From NCBI GenBank assembly GCA_937925655.1, contig CALAMC010000019.1, positions 1-34,763 of the forward strand: a stretch of DNA of 34,763 nucleotides. The letters run 5' to 3'. This document shows, piece after piece, positions 8,446-16,978 of the stretch. Each line of letters opens with the position of its first letter. Position 1 is the stretch's first letter. The notes beneath the pieces are model-generated. The model did no database searches. It saw nothing but the letters and a program-made list of their open reading frames with translations, and was not told where the DNA came from. The translations under genes and the position numbers were made by a program. This DNA comes from an uncultured candidate division Zixibacteria bacterium (GTDB lineage Bacteria; Zixibacteria; MSB-5A5; GN15; PGXB01).

Positions 8446-10035
8446 ATGAACGCCAGATTGATTAAAACAATTTGCATCGCCGGCCTGTCGGCCCTGACAA
8501 TCGCGGCTGTGGCCATGGCCCAGAATCCCTATTTCAACCAAGGGCGGGAAACGGTTGCCTATTATCTCGATTTGATTAACTCCGGCAACTTCGAATCGGC
8601 CGCAGGACTGTGGCGGCCGGCCTCACTGGAACAAGCCACCCGCCTGGGCATCGAATACGACGGCATCAAATTCAAACCCGACTGCCTGTCACCGGCCGTG
8701 TATAACGTCGAAGCATACTCCGCGGGCGTCCCGTCCGGCATCGACAGCCAGGCCGAAATCAACGATACCACTCTTCGTTTCCGGTTCATCCTCGACATGC
8801 CCAATACCGGCCGGGCCAGCTACCATTACATCGTCCTTCGCACCGGAGGCTATTTCTGGCTGGCCTATTATCATGACGTTCTCACCGCCGACTGGCCCGT
8901 GAAGACGACCCGATATTTCATATTTCACATCAGTCCCAATCGACTCGCGGACTATAACGACATCGCCGCCGCGGCTATGGATGATATGGTCGAAAAAATG
9001 GCCTCCGGACTTAATCTCGATTCCAAACGTCTGGCTTTCCTGGCCGAAAAGAAAATCCATTTCTATTTGTGTCGCACGGTCGGAGACATTGTCAAGTTCG
9101 CCGATGTCCAGTCCGACGGAGCTTATCGGGCCGACGCCGATGTCGTCTTCAGTACCTACCTGACCAACGCCGCGCCCGTGGCCGACCTCCTGATAAATTA
9201 CAAAATGCAGAAACTGCCGCGGCGCTCCGACAATTTCATGCGGTCCGGCCTGCGGGCCGCTCTGGCCGGAGGCTGGCAACGGTCAGCCGATGTGCTTCTC
9301 GATTTCGGTGAATACATTCTGAAATACAACCTGATCGAAATCGACACCCTTTTAAAAGAAACGTTCGGTGAAGACAACAATATGACCGATATCGCCGTCC
9401 CCGCCCAGGCCTGTTTCGCGGAGTACCTCGTGCAACGCTTCGGGCTGGACAAATACCTGAACTGCTTCGCCCGGCTGTCGGCCGTCAATCTGCCCGATGA
9501 CTCTCTCCGATACCCCGTCATCAAGGACGCGGTGGCCGGTGCCTTCGGGACCGATTGGACGTCGATCGCATCCGGGCTGACTCAATACATCGCCAAACGA
9601 AACCGTCACGGTGGACCGATGTACCCGGGACAGGTTAAAGTCGATAAAGTCCTTCTGGAAAAAGACGGTTTGAAAATATCTTCCTCGAAAAAATGGGTGC
9701 AGGTCGCCTTCAGCGGCGGCGAGAACAAGCTGTTCGACGTCGGCATCGTTTTCGGAAAAGACCCCGCCCTGGCCGGGATAACATCCGACCTCATGAAGGT
9801 GCAGTACCAAAATTATGCTTTGTACGATGGCTTCAGGTACGGCCTTCGTCTGGATAAAAATGAAATCGGCCTGTACGACTACGCCGTCAATCGCCTGGTG
9901 GCCAAATATGTCACCGGCTTCGACCCCGACCCCGCCTATTACGACACCACCGCCAACGCCATGACCGCCTATTTTGACATCGGCCTGTTGGGAGCCAATT
10001 CTCCCGACATGAGCGACGCCGTCATTATTCGGTAG
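8446..10035 (+). CDS. secreted protein resembling a gluzincin-type peptidase that lacks its zinc ligands
   Basis: 529 aa from ATG 8446 (GGGAG at 8436-8440); the frame is open upstream to 8329, but that part crosses the terminator and has no signal peptide. Signal peptide at ~1-26 (KTICIAGLSALTIAAVAMAQ). Residues ~30-150 look like a small alpha+beta NTF2/lumazine-type domain (TVAYYLDLINSGNFESAAGL). Residues ~225-300 have the arrangement of peptidase-MA-like enzymes: a helix, then FMRSGLRAALAGGWQRSADV, in the place of the usual 'F/W-x-x-E-G-x-A...G-G' segment. The HExxH position appears as APVAD (243-247) and the third-ligand Glu as Ser267. If the comparison holds, it is catalytically dead. Residues ~380-529 include a beta-rich C-terminal domain. 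The family resemblance is recalled, not computed. It converges with and overlaps the next gene by 11 bases. Confidence 0.72.
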   Translation: MNARLIKTICIAGLSALTIAAVAMAQNPYFNQGRETVAYYLDLINSGNFESAAGLWRPASLEQATRLGIEYDGIKFKPDCLSPAVYNVEAYSAGVPSGIDSQAEINDTTLRFRFILDMPNTGRASYHYIVLRTGGYFWLAYYHDVLTADWPVKTTRYFIFHISPNRLADYNDIAAAAMDDMVEKMASGLNLDSKRLAFLAEKKIHFYLCRTVGDIVKFADVQSDGAYRADADVVFSTYLTNAAPVADLLINYKMQKLPRRSDNFMRSGLRAALAGGWQRSADVLLDFGEYILKYNLIEIDTLLKETFGEDNNMTDIAVPAQACFAEYLVQRFGLDKYLNCFARLSAVNLPDDSLRYPVIKDAVAGAFGTDWTSIASGLTQYIAKRNRHGGPMYPGQVKVDKVLLEKDGLKISSSKKWVQVAFSGGENKLFDVGIVFGKDPALAGITSDLMKVQYQNYALYDGFRYGLRLDKNEIGLYDYAVNRLVAKYVTGFDPDPAYYDTTANAMTAYFDIGLLGANSPDMSDAVIIR

Positions 10036-12124
10036 GTTGGACGCCTTTTATTTTGAAATATTGCTCCTTCAGGGCAGTATCAAGTGAATCGAGACGTTCG
10101 GGCGCGATTCTTTCCAGACGTTGCCTGATTATCGGCACCTCCGGAAGATCCTTGTCCAGCCCGATGAACTTAAGATAATTATCGGCGGCCCGTTGTGGCT
10201 GCTTGTTCCGCTCCAACAAAAGCCCCTTGTACATATACCCATAGGGGTCACCCGGATGTTTGGTCAGCATTATATCGGACAAACTGTCGGCCTTGTCGTA
10301 ATCGCGCATGCGGTAATGAAAACCGATAAAATCGACCATGATGACGCTGTCGGTCGGCGATATCGTCCGCGCCCGTTTGAGCACCTCAAGACATTTGTGC
10401 TCCAGCTTGTTTTCCCGATACAGCTCCGATAAAAAATGATAGGCCGTGAGATCTTCGGAGTTGAGCCGTATCGCCTTATTGAACTCGCTTTCGGCTTCCT
10501 CGTAGCGCTTGAAATGTTTAAGGATATTGCCGCGTTGAAGGCGGTAATTGCCCTGATAGGGGAAACGCTCGACAAGCCGGTCGGCGAATTCAAGAGCGTC
10601 GGCGTAACGCTTGTGGTAAAACAGATCGGAGATCAAATCCGACTCCAGCCGCCCCGGGGCACTGCCCCGTATCGATTGCTCCTCTCGGTCGGCGTCGGCA
10701 AAGCGGCCCTGCTTGTAATAATAATCCCGAAAGGCCACCAGCGCCGATTCATATTTGAATTCGTTGCGGTTAAAATAACTTTTAAGAAAGTTAATGCCGC
10801 GCTCCGGTACTTGATACAACCAGATGACGGGGATGATAAGGAGCAATGCCAGAAGGGGCAGACGCCCGGCCAGACCCATTTTTGCGAATGATTCGGATGC
10901 GACCAGAACATAACCGCCCCATATAACCAGGCCCAAAAACAAAAAACCGAAAAGGGCCAGTTCCCGCGCCATACCGTTTGGCGGATTGATAATGAACGCC
11001 GTCAAAAGCATCGCGATGGTCAATAGCATCAGATAGCTGGTCTGCCGGTTTTGCGATGCTCTCCTGAAGCTCATGAGCGCCGCCAGCCCGAACAGGGGAA
11101 ACAGCGGCACCATGAAAAATAAAGCATTCAATTTTTCTGAAAGATTTTTCATCCCGATCAAACTGTAATACGGCGTCGCTGGGTTGACCGCGATATGCAA
11201 CAGGCGGCTTTCGACGAAAATATCCGTCGATGCCCTCCAGTAAACCCAGACCAGTCCAGCCACTATCGCCCCCAGCCCGATTATCAGTCCCACCTTGCCC
11301 GGACGCGACGCCTCCGGACGACCGGGACTTAACGTGGCGTACAAAACCGCCGGAAGCGTGCATATAAATATAAAATGCACGAATACCCCCAGGGCCGTCA
11401 CTAACCAGAGTTTAAGCAGGCCGTTGGTGGTTCCGGAAATATGTCTTTGTGCGGCGAAAGTCGTTTGCACCAGCAAAAGCGCCGGAAGCATGATGTAATT
11501 TTCCGGCATCCCCATGAAGTACATCAACTGCCCGCCGAACAGAAGCATCAGCAGAAAGCCGGTTCTCATGCGGTCGTCGTCGGTGAATAGTCGCGCCAGC
11601 TTGCGGGCGTAAATTATATAAACCGCGCCGGAGATAAACGAGATGAGGCGATAGCCCCATTCGGCGGCCGTCAGTTTGGAGATACCTGTCAAGTCCAGGA
11701 ATTTATATATCCACCATGGCAGAAGCGTCCCGCCATACTCATACCAGCGAAACAGGGTTACTTCTTTCTGGGCAAAATTGGCCAGGTTGCTATATCCCAT
11801 CCCCCAGAAATGACCCTGCAGCCGAAACAGCCCGAAGATTATTATTATGCCCGCCAGCCAAACCCACCTGGCCCTCGTGTACTGCGGTTGCCAGAAGTGT
11901 TTTTCCATGAGCGTGAAGGGCCAGACCGTCTTTTTGAACGCGATTAAGGCCAGACCTGCAATCGCCAGCGCCGACCATACGTACAGCGCCGGTGACGGAA
12001 ACTGATGCAGGGCCGACAGCCCCCAGGAATTTTTAAAGATGTCTTTCCCGAATATCACCAGGGCCAAGGACACGACGACGGCCAGATAGCCCATATATTC
12101 GGAGGCGGTTCTTTTTTCGCTCAT
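10025..12124 (-). CDS. polytopic GT-C-like membrane protein with C-terminal TPR repeats
   Basis: 699 aa. Residues ~10-430 contain about 11-12 hydrophobic helices with short loops, in the style of GT-C glycosyltransferases or oligosaccharyltransferase-like proteins (for example VWLAGIIIIFGLF, GLIIGLGAIVAGLVWVYW, LPLLALLLIIPVIWLY). After the last helix, residues ~455-690 form tetratricopeptide repeats (RYEEAESEFNKAIRLNSEDL, KLEHKCLEVLKRARTISP, QPQRAADNYLKFIGLDKDLP). No canonical catalytic DxD is certain, so enzyme activity is unproven. The ATG (12124) lies 5 bases after the recR stop, so it is the last gene of the dnaX operon. A similar architecture recurs at 27800-29836. A repair or replication role is not implied by the context. 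Confidence 0.82.
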   Translation of the reverse strand: MSEKRTASEYMGYLAVVVSLALVIFGKDIFKNSWGLSALHQFPSPALYVWSALAIAGLALIAFKKTVWPFTLMEKHFWQPQYTRARWVWLAGIIIIFGLFRLQGHFWGMGYSNLANFAQKEVTLFRWYEYGGTLLPWWIYKFLDLTGISKLTAAEWGYRLISFISGAVYIIYARKLARLFTDDDRMRTGFLLMLLFGGQLMYFMGMPENYIMLPALLLVQTTFAAQRHISGTTNGLLKLWLVTALGVFVHFIFICTLPAVLYATLSPGRPEASRPGKVGLIIGLGAIVAGLVWVYWRASTDIFVESRLLHIAVNPATPYYSLIGMKNLSEKLNALFFMVPLFPLFGLAALMSFRRASQNRQTSYLMLLTIAMLLTAFIINPPNGMARELALFGFLFLGLVIWGGYVLVASESFAKMGLAGRLPLLALLLIIPVIWLYQVPERGINFLKSYFNRNEFKYESALVAFRDYYYKQGRFADADREEQSIRGSAPGRLESDLISDLFYHKRYADALEFADRLVERFPYQGNYRLQRGNILKHFKRYEEAESEFNKAIRLNSEDLTAYHFLSELYRENKLEHKCLEVLKRARTISPTDSVIMVDFIGFHYRMRDYDKADSLSDIMLTKHPGDPYGYMYKGLLLERNKQPQRAADNYLKFIGLDKDLPEVPIIRQRLERIAPERLDSLDTALKEQYFKIKGVQPTE

Positions 12125-12129
12125 GGCAC

Positions 12130-12729
12130 TTATTCTATTTCCCGGCGTCCTTCCAGTGCCCGCGACAGAGTCACGCCGTCGGCATATTCGAGGTCGCTTC
12201 CGACCGGCAGGCCGCGCGCAATCCTGGTTATTTTTACGCCCATCGGCTTTAAAAGTTTGGCCAGGTACAACGCCGTCGCCTCGCCCTCCACGTTGGGGTT
12301 GGTGGCGATAATTATCTCCCTGACGTTGTCGTCGAGACGCCCGAGCAGTTCTTTGATTTTAATGTCGTCGGGACCCAGTCCGTCGAGCGGGGAAATGCGC
12401 CCGCCGAGAACGTGATATACCCCCCGATAACTTTCCGATTTTTCCAGAGCCGCCAGGTCCATGGCTTCTTCGACGACACAAATGACGCTGTTATCGCGTT
12501 TGGGGTCGGTACAAATATAACAGGGGTCCTCTTCGGTGATATTATTACAGCGCGAACAGAAACCGACTTTGTCCTTGATATCGCGAATGGCCTCGGCCAG
12601 CTCGAGCGCTTCCTCGCGCCGAGCCTTGAGAATATAAAACGCCAGCCGCCCCGCCGACTTGCGTCCGATACCGGGCAACTGGGCTAACAGCGTGATCAGC
12701 CGATTGACGGAATCAGTCCGGTCAAACAT
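12130..12729 (-). CDS. recR: recombination mediator protein RecR
   Basis: 199 aa, the usual family length. Residues ~11-35 hold the helix-hairpin-helix (LAQLPGIGRKSAGRLAF). A C4 zinc finger uses Cys58, Cys61, Cys70 and Cys73. The TOPRIM domain at ~81-176 shows VICVVEEAMDLAALEKS and GVYHVLGGRISPLDGLGP, both family hallmarks. RecR acts with RecO (and RecF) to load RecA on SSB-coated single-stranded DNA at gaps. It follows the YbaB-like gene by 7 bases in the dnaX-ybaB-recR order common across bacteria, and precedes the membrane protein gene by 5 bases. Confidence 0.98.
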   Translation of the reverse strand: MFDRTDSVNRLITLLAQLPGIGRKSAGRLAFYILKARREEALELAEAIRDIKDKVGFCSRCNNITEEDPCYICTDPKRDNSVICVVEEAMDLAALEKSESYRGVYHVLGGRISPLDGLGPDDIKIKELLGRLDDNVREIIIATNPNVEGEATALYLAKLLKPMGVKITRIARGLPVGSDLEYADGVTLSRALEGRREIE

Positions 12730-12736
12730 AGGCCGA

Positions 12737-13063
12737 TCAGAAAGGCAGGTTCAGGCCGGGAAGATTCATCCCGCCGGTCAATTGGCTCATCTGTTCCTGC
12801 TGAATCTCCTGGGCTTTCTGGCGGGCCTGATTGACCGCCGCCACAATCAAATCCTGGAGCATTTCGACGTCGTCGGGATTGACCACTTCCTTGTCGATGG
12901 TGATTTCCAGCACTTCCTGTTTGCCGTTGACCATGCATTTGACCATGCCGCCGCCGGAACTGCCCTCTATTTCCATTTCTTCCAGCTCGGCCTGAATTTT
13001 TTCCATCTGGGCCTGCATCTGCTGAATCTGTTTCATCATGTTGCCCAGCTGTCCTTTATTCAT
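12737..13063 (-). CDS. YbaB/EbfC family nucleoid-associated protein
   Basis: 108 aa. It opens with an amphipathic coiled-coil (NMMKQIQQMQAQMEKIQAEL), followed by the beta-strand core with GGGMVKCMVNGKQEVLEITI and the helix DVEMLQDLIVAAVNQARQKA, the standard YbaB/EbfC fold that dimerises into a tweezer-like DNA-binding shape. AAGGAG precedes the ATG by a normal distance. The C-terminal tail is Gly/Leu/Pro-rich as usual (GGMNLPGLNLPF). Placement between dnaX and recR is conserved in many phyla and supports a chromosome-maintenance role. Confidence 0.97.
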   Translation of the reverse strand: MNKGQLGNMMKQIQQMQAQMEKIQAELEEMEIEGSSGGGMVKCMVNGKQEVLEITIDKEVVNPDDVEMLQDLIVAAVNQARQKAQEIQQEQMSQLTGGMNLPGLNLPF

Positions 13064-13080
13064 CGTATGGCTCCTTTGTA

Positions 13081-14763
13081 TTAATCATCGACTTTTTTCT
13101 TCCCGATTATTTCACCGTTGAATCGTTCGACAATATCTTTCAATTTTTTGTCCGATTCCAGTATTTTCTCGACATCGATTTTCTCCACCGTCGGCGCTTT
13201 GGCCTCCACGGTCTCCGGCTTTTTGGTCGGGTCTATTTCATACTTTATTTTGAGCGGCGTTTTAAAAAACGTCCGCAGTTCGTTGTGTATGGTCGTTATA
13301 TAATCCGGCTTCTCCAGGACCTGCTTGGATGTCCCGCCCGCGTTATAAAATACGGCCGTGATGATGTTCTCGCGCACGTCGCGTATCTCGGCCATCGATA
13401 AGAGTGCCGCCAGCATACGGTTCTGCTTTTTAACCTGCTCGGTGAAATCCGCCCACTTCGACTGAATCATGGGCAAATTGACCGGCGCGCCGGTCAGGGG
13501 AGACGTGCTTTCGCGCGGCGGAGGTGTGACTATCGGCGCTTCATCCCCGAGAAATTCCTTTTTTGCCGCTGGCGCCGCCGTCGGTTTTCCAAAAAGATCT
13601 GCCCCGACTTCCGCGATCGGGGCGCCGCTGTCTTCGGCCGACAACCGCGCCAGAATCTCTTCAAAACGCACCGTCGATTCCATGCTGGCCAGTTTGAGAG
13701 TCGCCGTTTCCAATAGTAGCCTCGGGTCAAGCCCGCTTTTCAAATCAAGCGCCATATCGGTGATGGCTTTAATCATCCGCAGCAAATCCCCGGTCGTAAA
13801 ATATTCCGCCTGCTTTTTAATCTCCTCCAATTCCGTCGCCGTCACTTCCAGAATTTTTTCTGGATTTTTGGAATTTTTGGCAATCATCAGACCGCGCATA
13901 TACATCGCCAATCCCCCGCAGAACTCGGATACTTCCGCCCCCGAATTCACCAGTTCGACTATTTTTTCCAGCGCCGCCGATTGATCGCGGGCCGCGATGG
14001 TTTCGATGTACGCCGCGAAAAACCGGGTGTCGATTAACCCCAGCGCCTCAACCACTTTGGCACCGTCGATTTCCTCTCCGGCAAAAGCCGAAAGCTGATC
14101 CAGAAGCGACAGGCTGTCGCGCACCGAACCGTCGGCCTTGCGGGCAATGATAAATGCGGCGGCATCATCGAGAATCAGGCTTTCGTTACCTGCGATCTTT
14201 TTAACATGCCGGGCCAGTTCGGCGACACTCACCCGGTGAAAATCATATCGCTGCGTACGCGAACGAATCGTCTCCGGCACTTTGTGGGGCTCGGTGGTGG
14301 CGAAAATAAACACCACGTGCGGCGGCGGCTCTTCCAGCGTTTTCAGCAGGGCGTCGAAAGCCGACCCGGACAGGCGATGCACTTCGTCTATAATATATAT
14401 CCGCTTTTTGCCCGTCGTCGGCAGGTAACGGACATTTTCTCGTAGCGCCCGGATGTCATCGACCCCCGTATTGGACGCGGCGTCGATTTCGAGCACGTCT
14501 AAAGCCGTGCCGGACATGATTTCCAGGCAGGACGGACATTTATCGCATGGCGTCGCCGTCGGGCCTTCGGCGCAGTTGAGAGCTTTCGCCAGCACCCGGG
14601 CCGTCGTCGTTTTGCCCGTCCCGCGCGGACCGGTAAACAGATACCCCGATGATACCCGCCCCGAGGCGATCGCGCTTTTCAGCGTTTTCGAAATGTGCCG
14701 CTGCGCGATGATGTCGTCGAACTGCTGCGGACGATACTTCCTGGCCAGAACCTGATACGACAT
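13081..14763 (-). CDS. dnaX: DNA polymerase III subunit gamma/tau
   Basis: 560 aa. The AAA+ clamp-loader motor occupies ~1-240: Walker A GPRGTGKTTT (45-54), zinc-binding Cys64/73/76/79, Walker B with DEVH at 126-129 followed by RLSGSAFDALLKTLEEPPPH, and sensor 1 at IFATTEPHKVPETIRSR. Domains II and III follow to ~350, and then a less conserved tau-like C-terminal part of ~200 residues rich in Lys and Glu. Length is close to Firmicute and deltaproteobacterial DnaX. No slippery A/T run was searched for systematically, so a short gamma form cannot be excluded. The start codon is only 13 bases downstream of the SRP RNA 3' end and has no clear Shine-Dalgarno. Confidence 0.97.
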   Translation of the reverse strand: MSYQVLARKYRPQQFDDIIAQRHISKTLKSAIASGRVSSGYLFTGPRGTGKTTTARVLAKALNCAEGPTATPCDKCPSCLEIMSGTALDVLEIDAASNTGVDDIRALRENVRYLPTTGKKRIYIIDEVHRLSGSAFDALLKTLEEPPPHVVFIFATTEPHKVPETIRSRTQRYDFHRVSVAELARHVKKIAGNESLILDDAAAFIIARKADGSVRDSLSLLDQLSAFAGEEIDGAKVVEALGLIDTRFFAAYIETIAARDQSAALEKIVELVNSGAEVSEFCGGLAMYMRGLMIAKNSKNPEKILEVTATELEEIKKQAEYFTTGDLLRMIKAITDMALDLKSGLDPRLLLETATLKLASMESTVRFEEILARLSAEDSGAPIAEVGADLFGKPTAAPAAKKEFLGDEAPIVTPPPRESTSPLTGAPVNLPMIQSKWADFTEQVKKQNRMLAALLSMAEIRDVRENIITAVFYNAGGTSKQVLEKPDYITTIHNELRTFFKTPLKIKYEIDPTKKPETVEAKAPTVEKIDVEKILESDKKLKDIVERFNGEIIGKKKVDD

Positions 14764-14776
14764 AACGTTATTTTAT

Positions 14777-15044
<268 letters not shown>

Positions 15045-15073
15045 TATATTGCTTTCTCCCCAAGATTATAAAA

Positions 15074-15146
15074 TGGAGCAGAGCGGGCTCGAACCGCCGA
15101 CCCCCACGTTGCGAACGTGGTGCTCTCCCAATTGAGCTACTGCCCC
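15074..15146 (-). tRNA. tRNA-Ala (anticodon CGC)
   Basis: 73 nt folding as a full cloverleaf. Acceptor GGGGCAG/CTGCTCC contains the G3-U70 wobble that identifies alanine tRNA. D-arm GCTC...GAGC. Anticodon stem CCACG/CGTGG with loop TTCGCAA, giving anticodon CGC, which reads GCG. T-arm GGCGG/CCGCT with loop TTCGAGC. Discriminator is A, and CCA is not encoded. It lies 29 bases upstream of the SRP RNA on the same strand with no terminator between, so the two may be co-transcribed. Confidence 0.96.
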
Positions 15147-15266
15147 AATTTTATACTTCACAACGGTTTTCCATCAAACCGCCGATTGCTGCAAAAGCCC
15201 AAATAAACACAAATCCCGCCCAAAATCAAGGACTTTTGCATCCCCCGAAATTAAGGTTAATCGGTC

Positions 15267-15294
15267 TTGACAAACCAATATCGTCTCATAGCTT
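15267..15294 (+). promoter_or_regulatory. candidate promoter for the 15327 gene
   Basis: A perfect -35 TTGACA (15267-15272) with a weak -10 TAGCTT (15289-15294) after a 16-base spacer. A purine-rich ribosome site (AAGGGAAG) precedes the ATG at 15327. The -10 is poor, so this is tentative. Confidence 0.35.
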
Positions 15295-15326
15295 ATTCAT
15301 AACAATTACCCGAAGGGAAGTATTCC

Positions 15327-15947
15327 ATGCTCAAATCACGTGCTTTCCTCATCCCGGGCATTGTTGTGGTTGCCTTATCATTTGTCATCGGAAATGCCTG
15401 TGCGGATAACATCAATAAATCCTGGAAAATAGGCCTGCAATTCGCGCCCGGATATGACCTGCCGGCCGGGAGTTTTAAAAGATTTTTCGACGGCGGGCCT
15501 TCCTATGACGGCAGTCTTTTAATACGCACCACCGACCAAATTGATGTCAAAATTACCATTGGCAAAGTCGGGCTGAAAACCGGCGAAACTCCCATACCCG
15601 TCGATTTGTCAGCCTATAGAATTGTCTTGGATGCTCTCTATCATAAGACAAACCCGAAAATGTCGGCGGGGACGATTTATCCCTATACCATTGCCGGGGC
15701 GGGTGTAATTCAATACAGTTATGACATGAACGGCCATTCCGATTCCGGCACGGATTTATTGCTTGCTTCCGGTGGTGGACTGTTTATCCATATTTTATCA
15801 AATATCGTTCTGGATATTTCCATCGGCCTGGATATGACTGTTTCCGGAGATTATGAGTATTCGATTACTAATGACCAGATCGATTATTACCGTCTCCATT
15901 ACTGTAATATGATAAGATTCAACGCCGGACTGATGGCGCTTTTATAA
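15327..15947 (+). CDS. small outer-membrane beta-barrel-like protein
   Basis: 206 aa with an N-terminal signal peptide (FLIPGIVVVALSFVIGNACA), followed by alternating polar and hydrophobic strands such as SWKIGLQFAPGYDLPAGSF, DVKITIGKVGL, TIYPYTIAGAGVIQYSY and NIVLDISIGLDMTV, with Gly and Tyr at turns. This pattern is that of 8-stranded barrels of the OmpW/OmpA or 'outer membrane protein beta-barrel' class, though no specific family signature is evident and the C-terminus (FNAGLMALL) lacks a terminal Phe. It appears monocistronic, since a separate candidate promoter follows. Function unknown. Confidence 0.75.
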   Translation: MLKSRAFLIPGIVVVALSFVIGNACADNINKSWKIGLQFAPGYDLPAGSFKRFFDGGPSYDGSLLIRTTDQIDVKITIGKVGLKTGETPIPVDLSAYRIVLDALYHKTNPKMSAGTIYPYTIAGAGVIQYSYDMNGHSDSGTDLLLASGGGLFIHILSNIVLDISIGLDMTVSGDYEYSITNDQIDYYRLHYCNMIRFNAGLMALL

Positions 15948-16011
15948 GAGTATCGCGATCGCCACGGCTTCTGCCACGCGCACCAGGCTCCGACCGGGTA
16001 TAAACTTTTTG

Positions 16012-16040
16012 TTGCCTTGAAACCGGGAAACCATTATAAG
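16012..16040 (+). promoter_or_regulatory. candidate promoter for the glycine-zipper lipoprotein
   Basis: TTGCCT (16012-16017), 17-base spacer, TATAAG (16035-16040), 45 bases upstream of ATG 16085. Matches are 4/6 and 5/6. GGAG at 16075-16078 is the ribosome site. Confidence 0.45.
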
Positions 16041-16084
16041 TGTTGGGCATAAAAGATGATATATTTTGGGAAAAGGAGTAACAC

Positions 16085-16909
16085 ATGAAGAAATTTCTGA
16101 TTCTGATGACCGCCGCCGCGCTACTTACCGGCCTGCTATTAGTCTCCTGCGGCGGTGAAAAAGAAGGGAAGACCGAAACCGAGGATGCCCTTCTGCCACA
16201 GGATACCGGCGAATCGACTCTGCTCGATACCACCGTCACCGAACAACCCAAACCGGCTCCGCAAGTCGCCGAGCAAAAACCGGAGGCCAAACCGGAACCC
16301 AAGCCTCAACCCAAGCCTCAACCCAAACCCCAATCCGAGCCGACGCCCCAGTATATCGAAACCGTTCTGCTCAATCAGGGCGATATGCTCGAAGTGGAAA
16401 TGCTGACCAAGCTGTCCACCGAAACCAATAAGGTCGGCGATAAATTCCGCGTTTTGGTCCTCGGTCCGGCCGAAAAGGGAAAACCGTCGGCATTTCCGGA
16501 AGGAACCATTATCGAGGGTGAAGTCGCGCAGATTTCCGATGGCAAAGCCAGCGGCGAGTCGGCCTGGATTCTGCCCAAATTCACGACCTTCATCCTGCCC
16601 GGTGAAACCGGTATTCCCATGGAGGGATACATTGTCACCAATGACGGTGATGGCATAATCAAAGCCGGCAGCAAGACCGGCACCGTCGCCAAAGACGCCG
16701 GCATCGGCGCCATCGCCGGAGGCGTCCTCGGGGCCATTACCGGCGGCGACAAGAAAACCGAAGGGGCCGTCAAAGGCGCCGTCATCGGGGCCGCGGCCGG
16801 TGGTGTCCTCGGCGCCGTCCTGCACAAAGACCGCGTCGAAATCAACAACGGCAATAAAATGGATATCGCCATTATCGGTCAGGTCGTGCAGAGAAAACTG
16901 AAACAATAG
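16085..16909 (+). CDS. lipoprotein with Pro/Lys-rich linker and glycine-zipper domain
   Basis: 274 aa. The lipobox LLVSC places the lipidated Cys at residue 22. Residues ~55-90 are a Pro-Lys-Glu-Gln linker (KPEPKPQPKPQPKPQ), typical of a spacer crossing periplasm or peptidoglycan. A compact beta domain at ~95-180 (GDMLEVEMLTKLSTETNKVG, FPEGTIIEGEVAQIS) resembles domains in acidobacterial and proteobacterial glycine-zipper proteins in which a small molecule or peptide barrel is suggested. Residues ~205-255 are a glycine zipper (GAIAGGVLGAITGG, GAVIGAAAGGVLGAV), a motif that packs in or on membranes. It stands alone between a promoter and a terminator. The biochemical role is unknown, and envelope integrity is the obvious guess. 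Confidence 0.82.
   Translation: MKKFLILMTAAALLTGLLLVSCGGEKEGKTETEDALLPQDTGESTLLDTTVTEQPKPAPQVAEQKPEAKPEPKPQPKPQPKPQSEPTPQYIETVLLNQGDMLEVEMLTKLSTETNKVGDKFRVLVLGPAEKGKPSAFPEGTIIEGEVAQISDGKASGESAWILPKFTTFILPGETGIPMEGYIVTNDGDGIIKAGSKTGTVAKDAGIGAIAGGVLGAITGGDKKTEGAVKGAVIGAAAGGVLGAVLHKDRVEINNGNKMDIAIIGQVVQRKLKQ
16298..16333 (+). repeat. 12-bp tandem repeat inside the lipoprotein linker
   Basis: Two exact copies of CCCAAGCCTCAA (16298-16309, 16310-16321), then a degenerate third copy CCCAAACCCCAA. It encodes the PKPQ repeats and could vary the linker length by slippage in 12-base steps without breaking the frame. Confidence 0.85.
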
Positions 16910-16941
16910 CTTTTGATTCGAAAACAAATTTTAAATTTTCG

Positions 16942-16968
16942 GGCGGGTCAATGATAGATCCGCCTTTT
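16942..16968 (+). terminator. intrinsic terminator after the glycine-zipper lipoprotein
   Basis: Stem GGCGGGTC / GATCCGCC (8 bp with one G-U) around a 7-base loop, followed by TTTT. It lies 33 bases after the stop at 16909. Confidence 0.75.
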
Positions 16969-16978
16969 CATTTGTATG

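Noticed and set aside
15150..15177. Promoter TTGATG-16-TATAAA upstream of tRNA-Ala on the minus strand
   Set aside because: The -10 ends 3 bases before the tRNA 5' end, so initiation would fall inside the mature tRNA.
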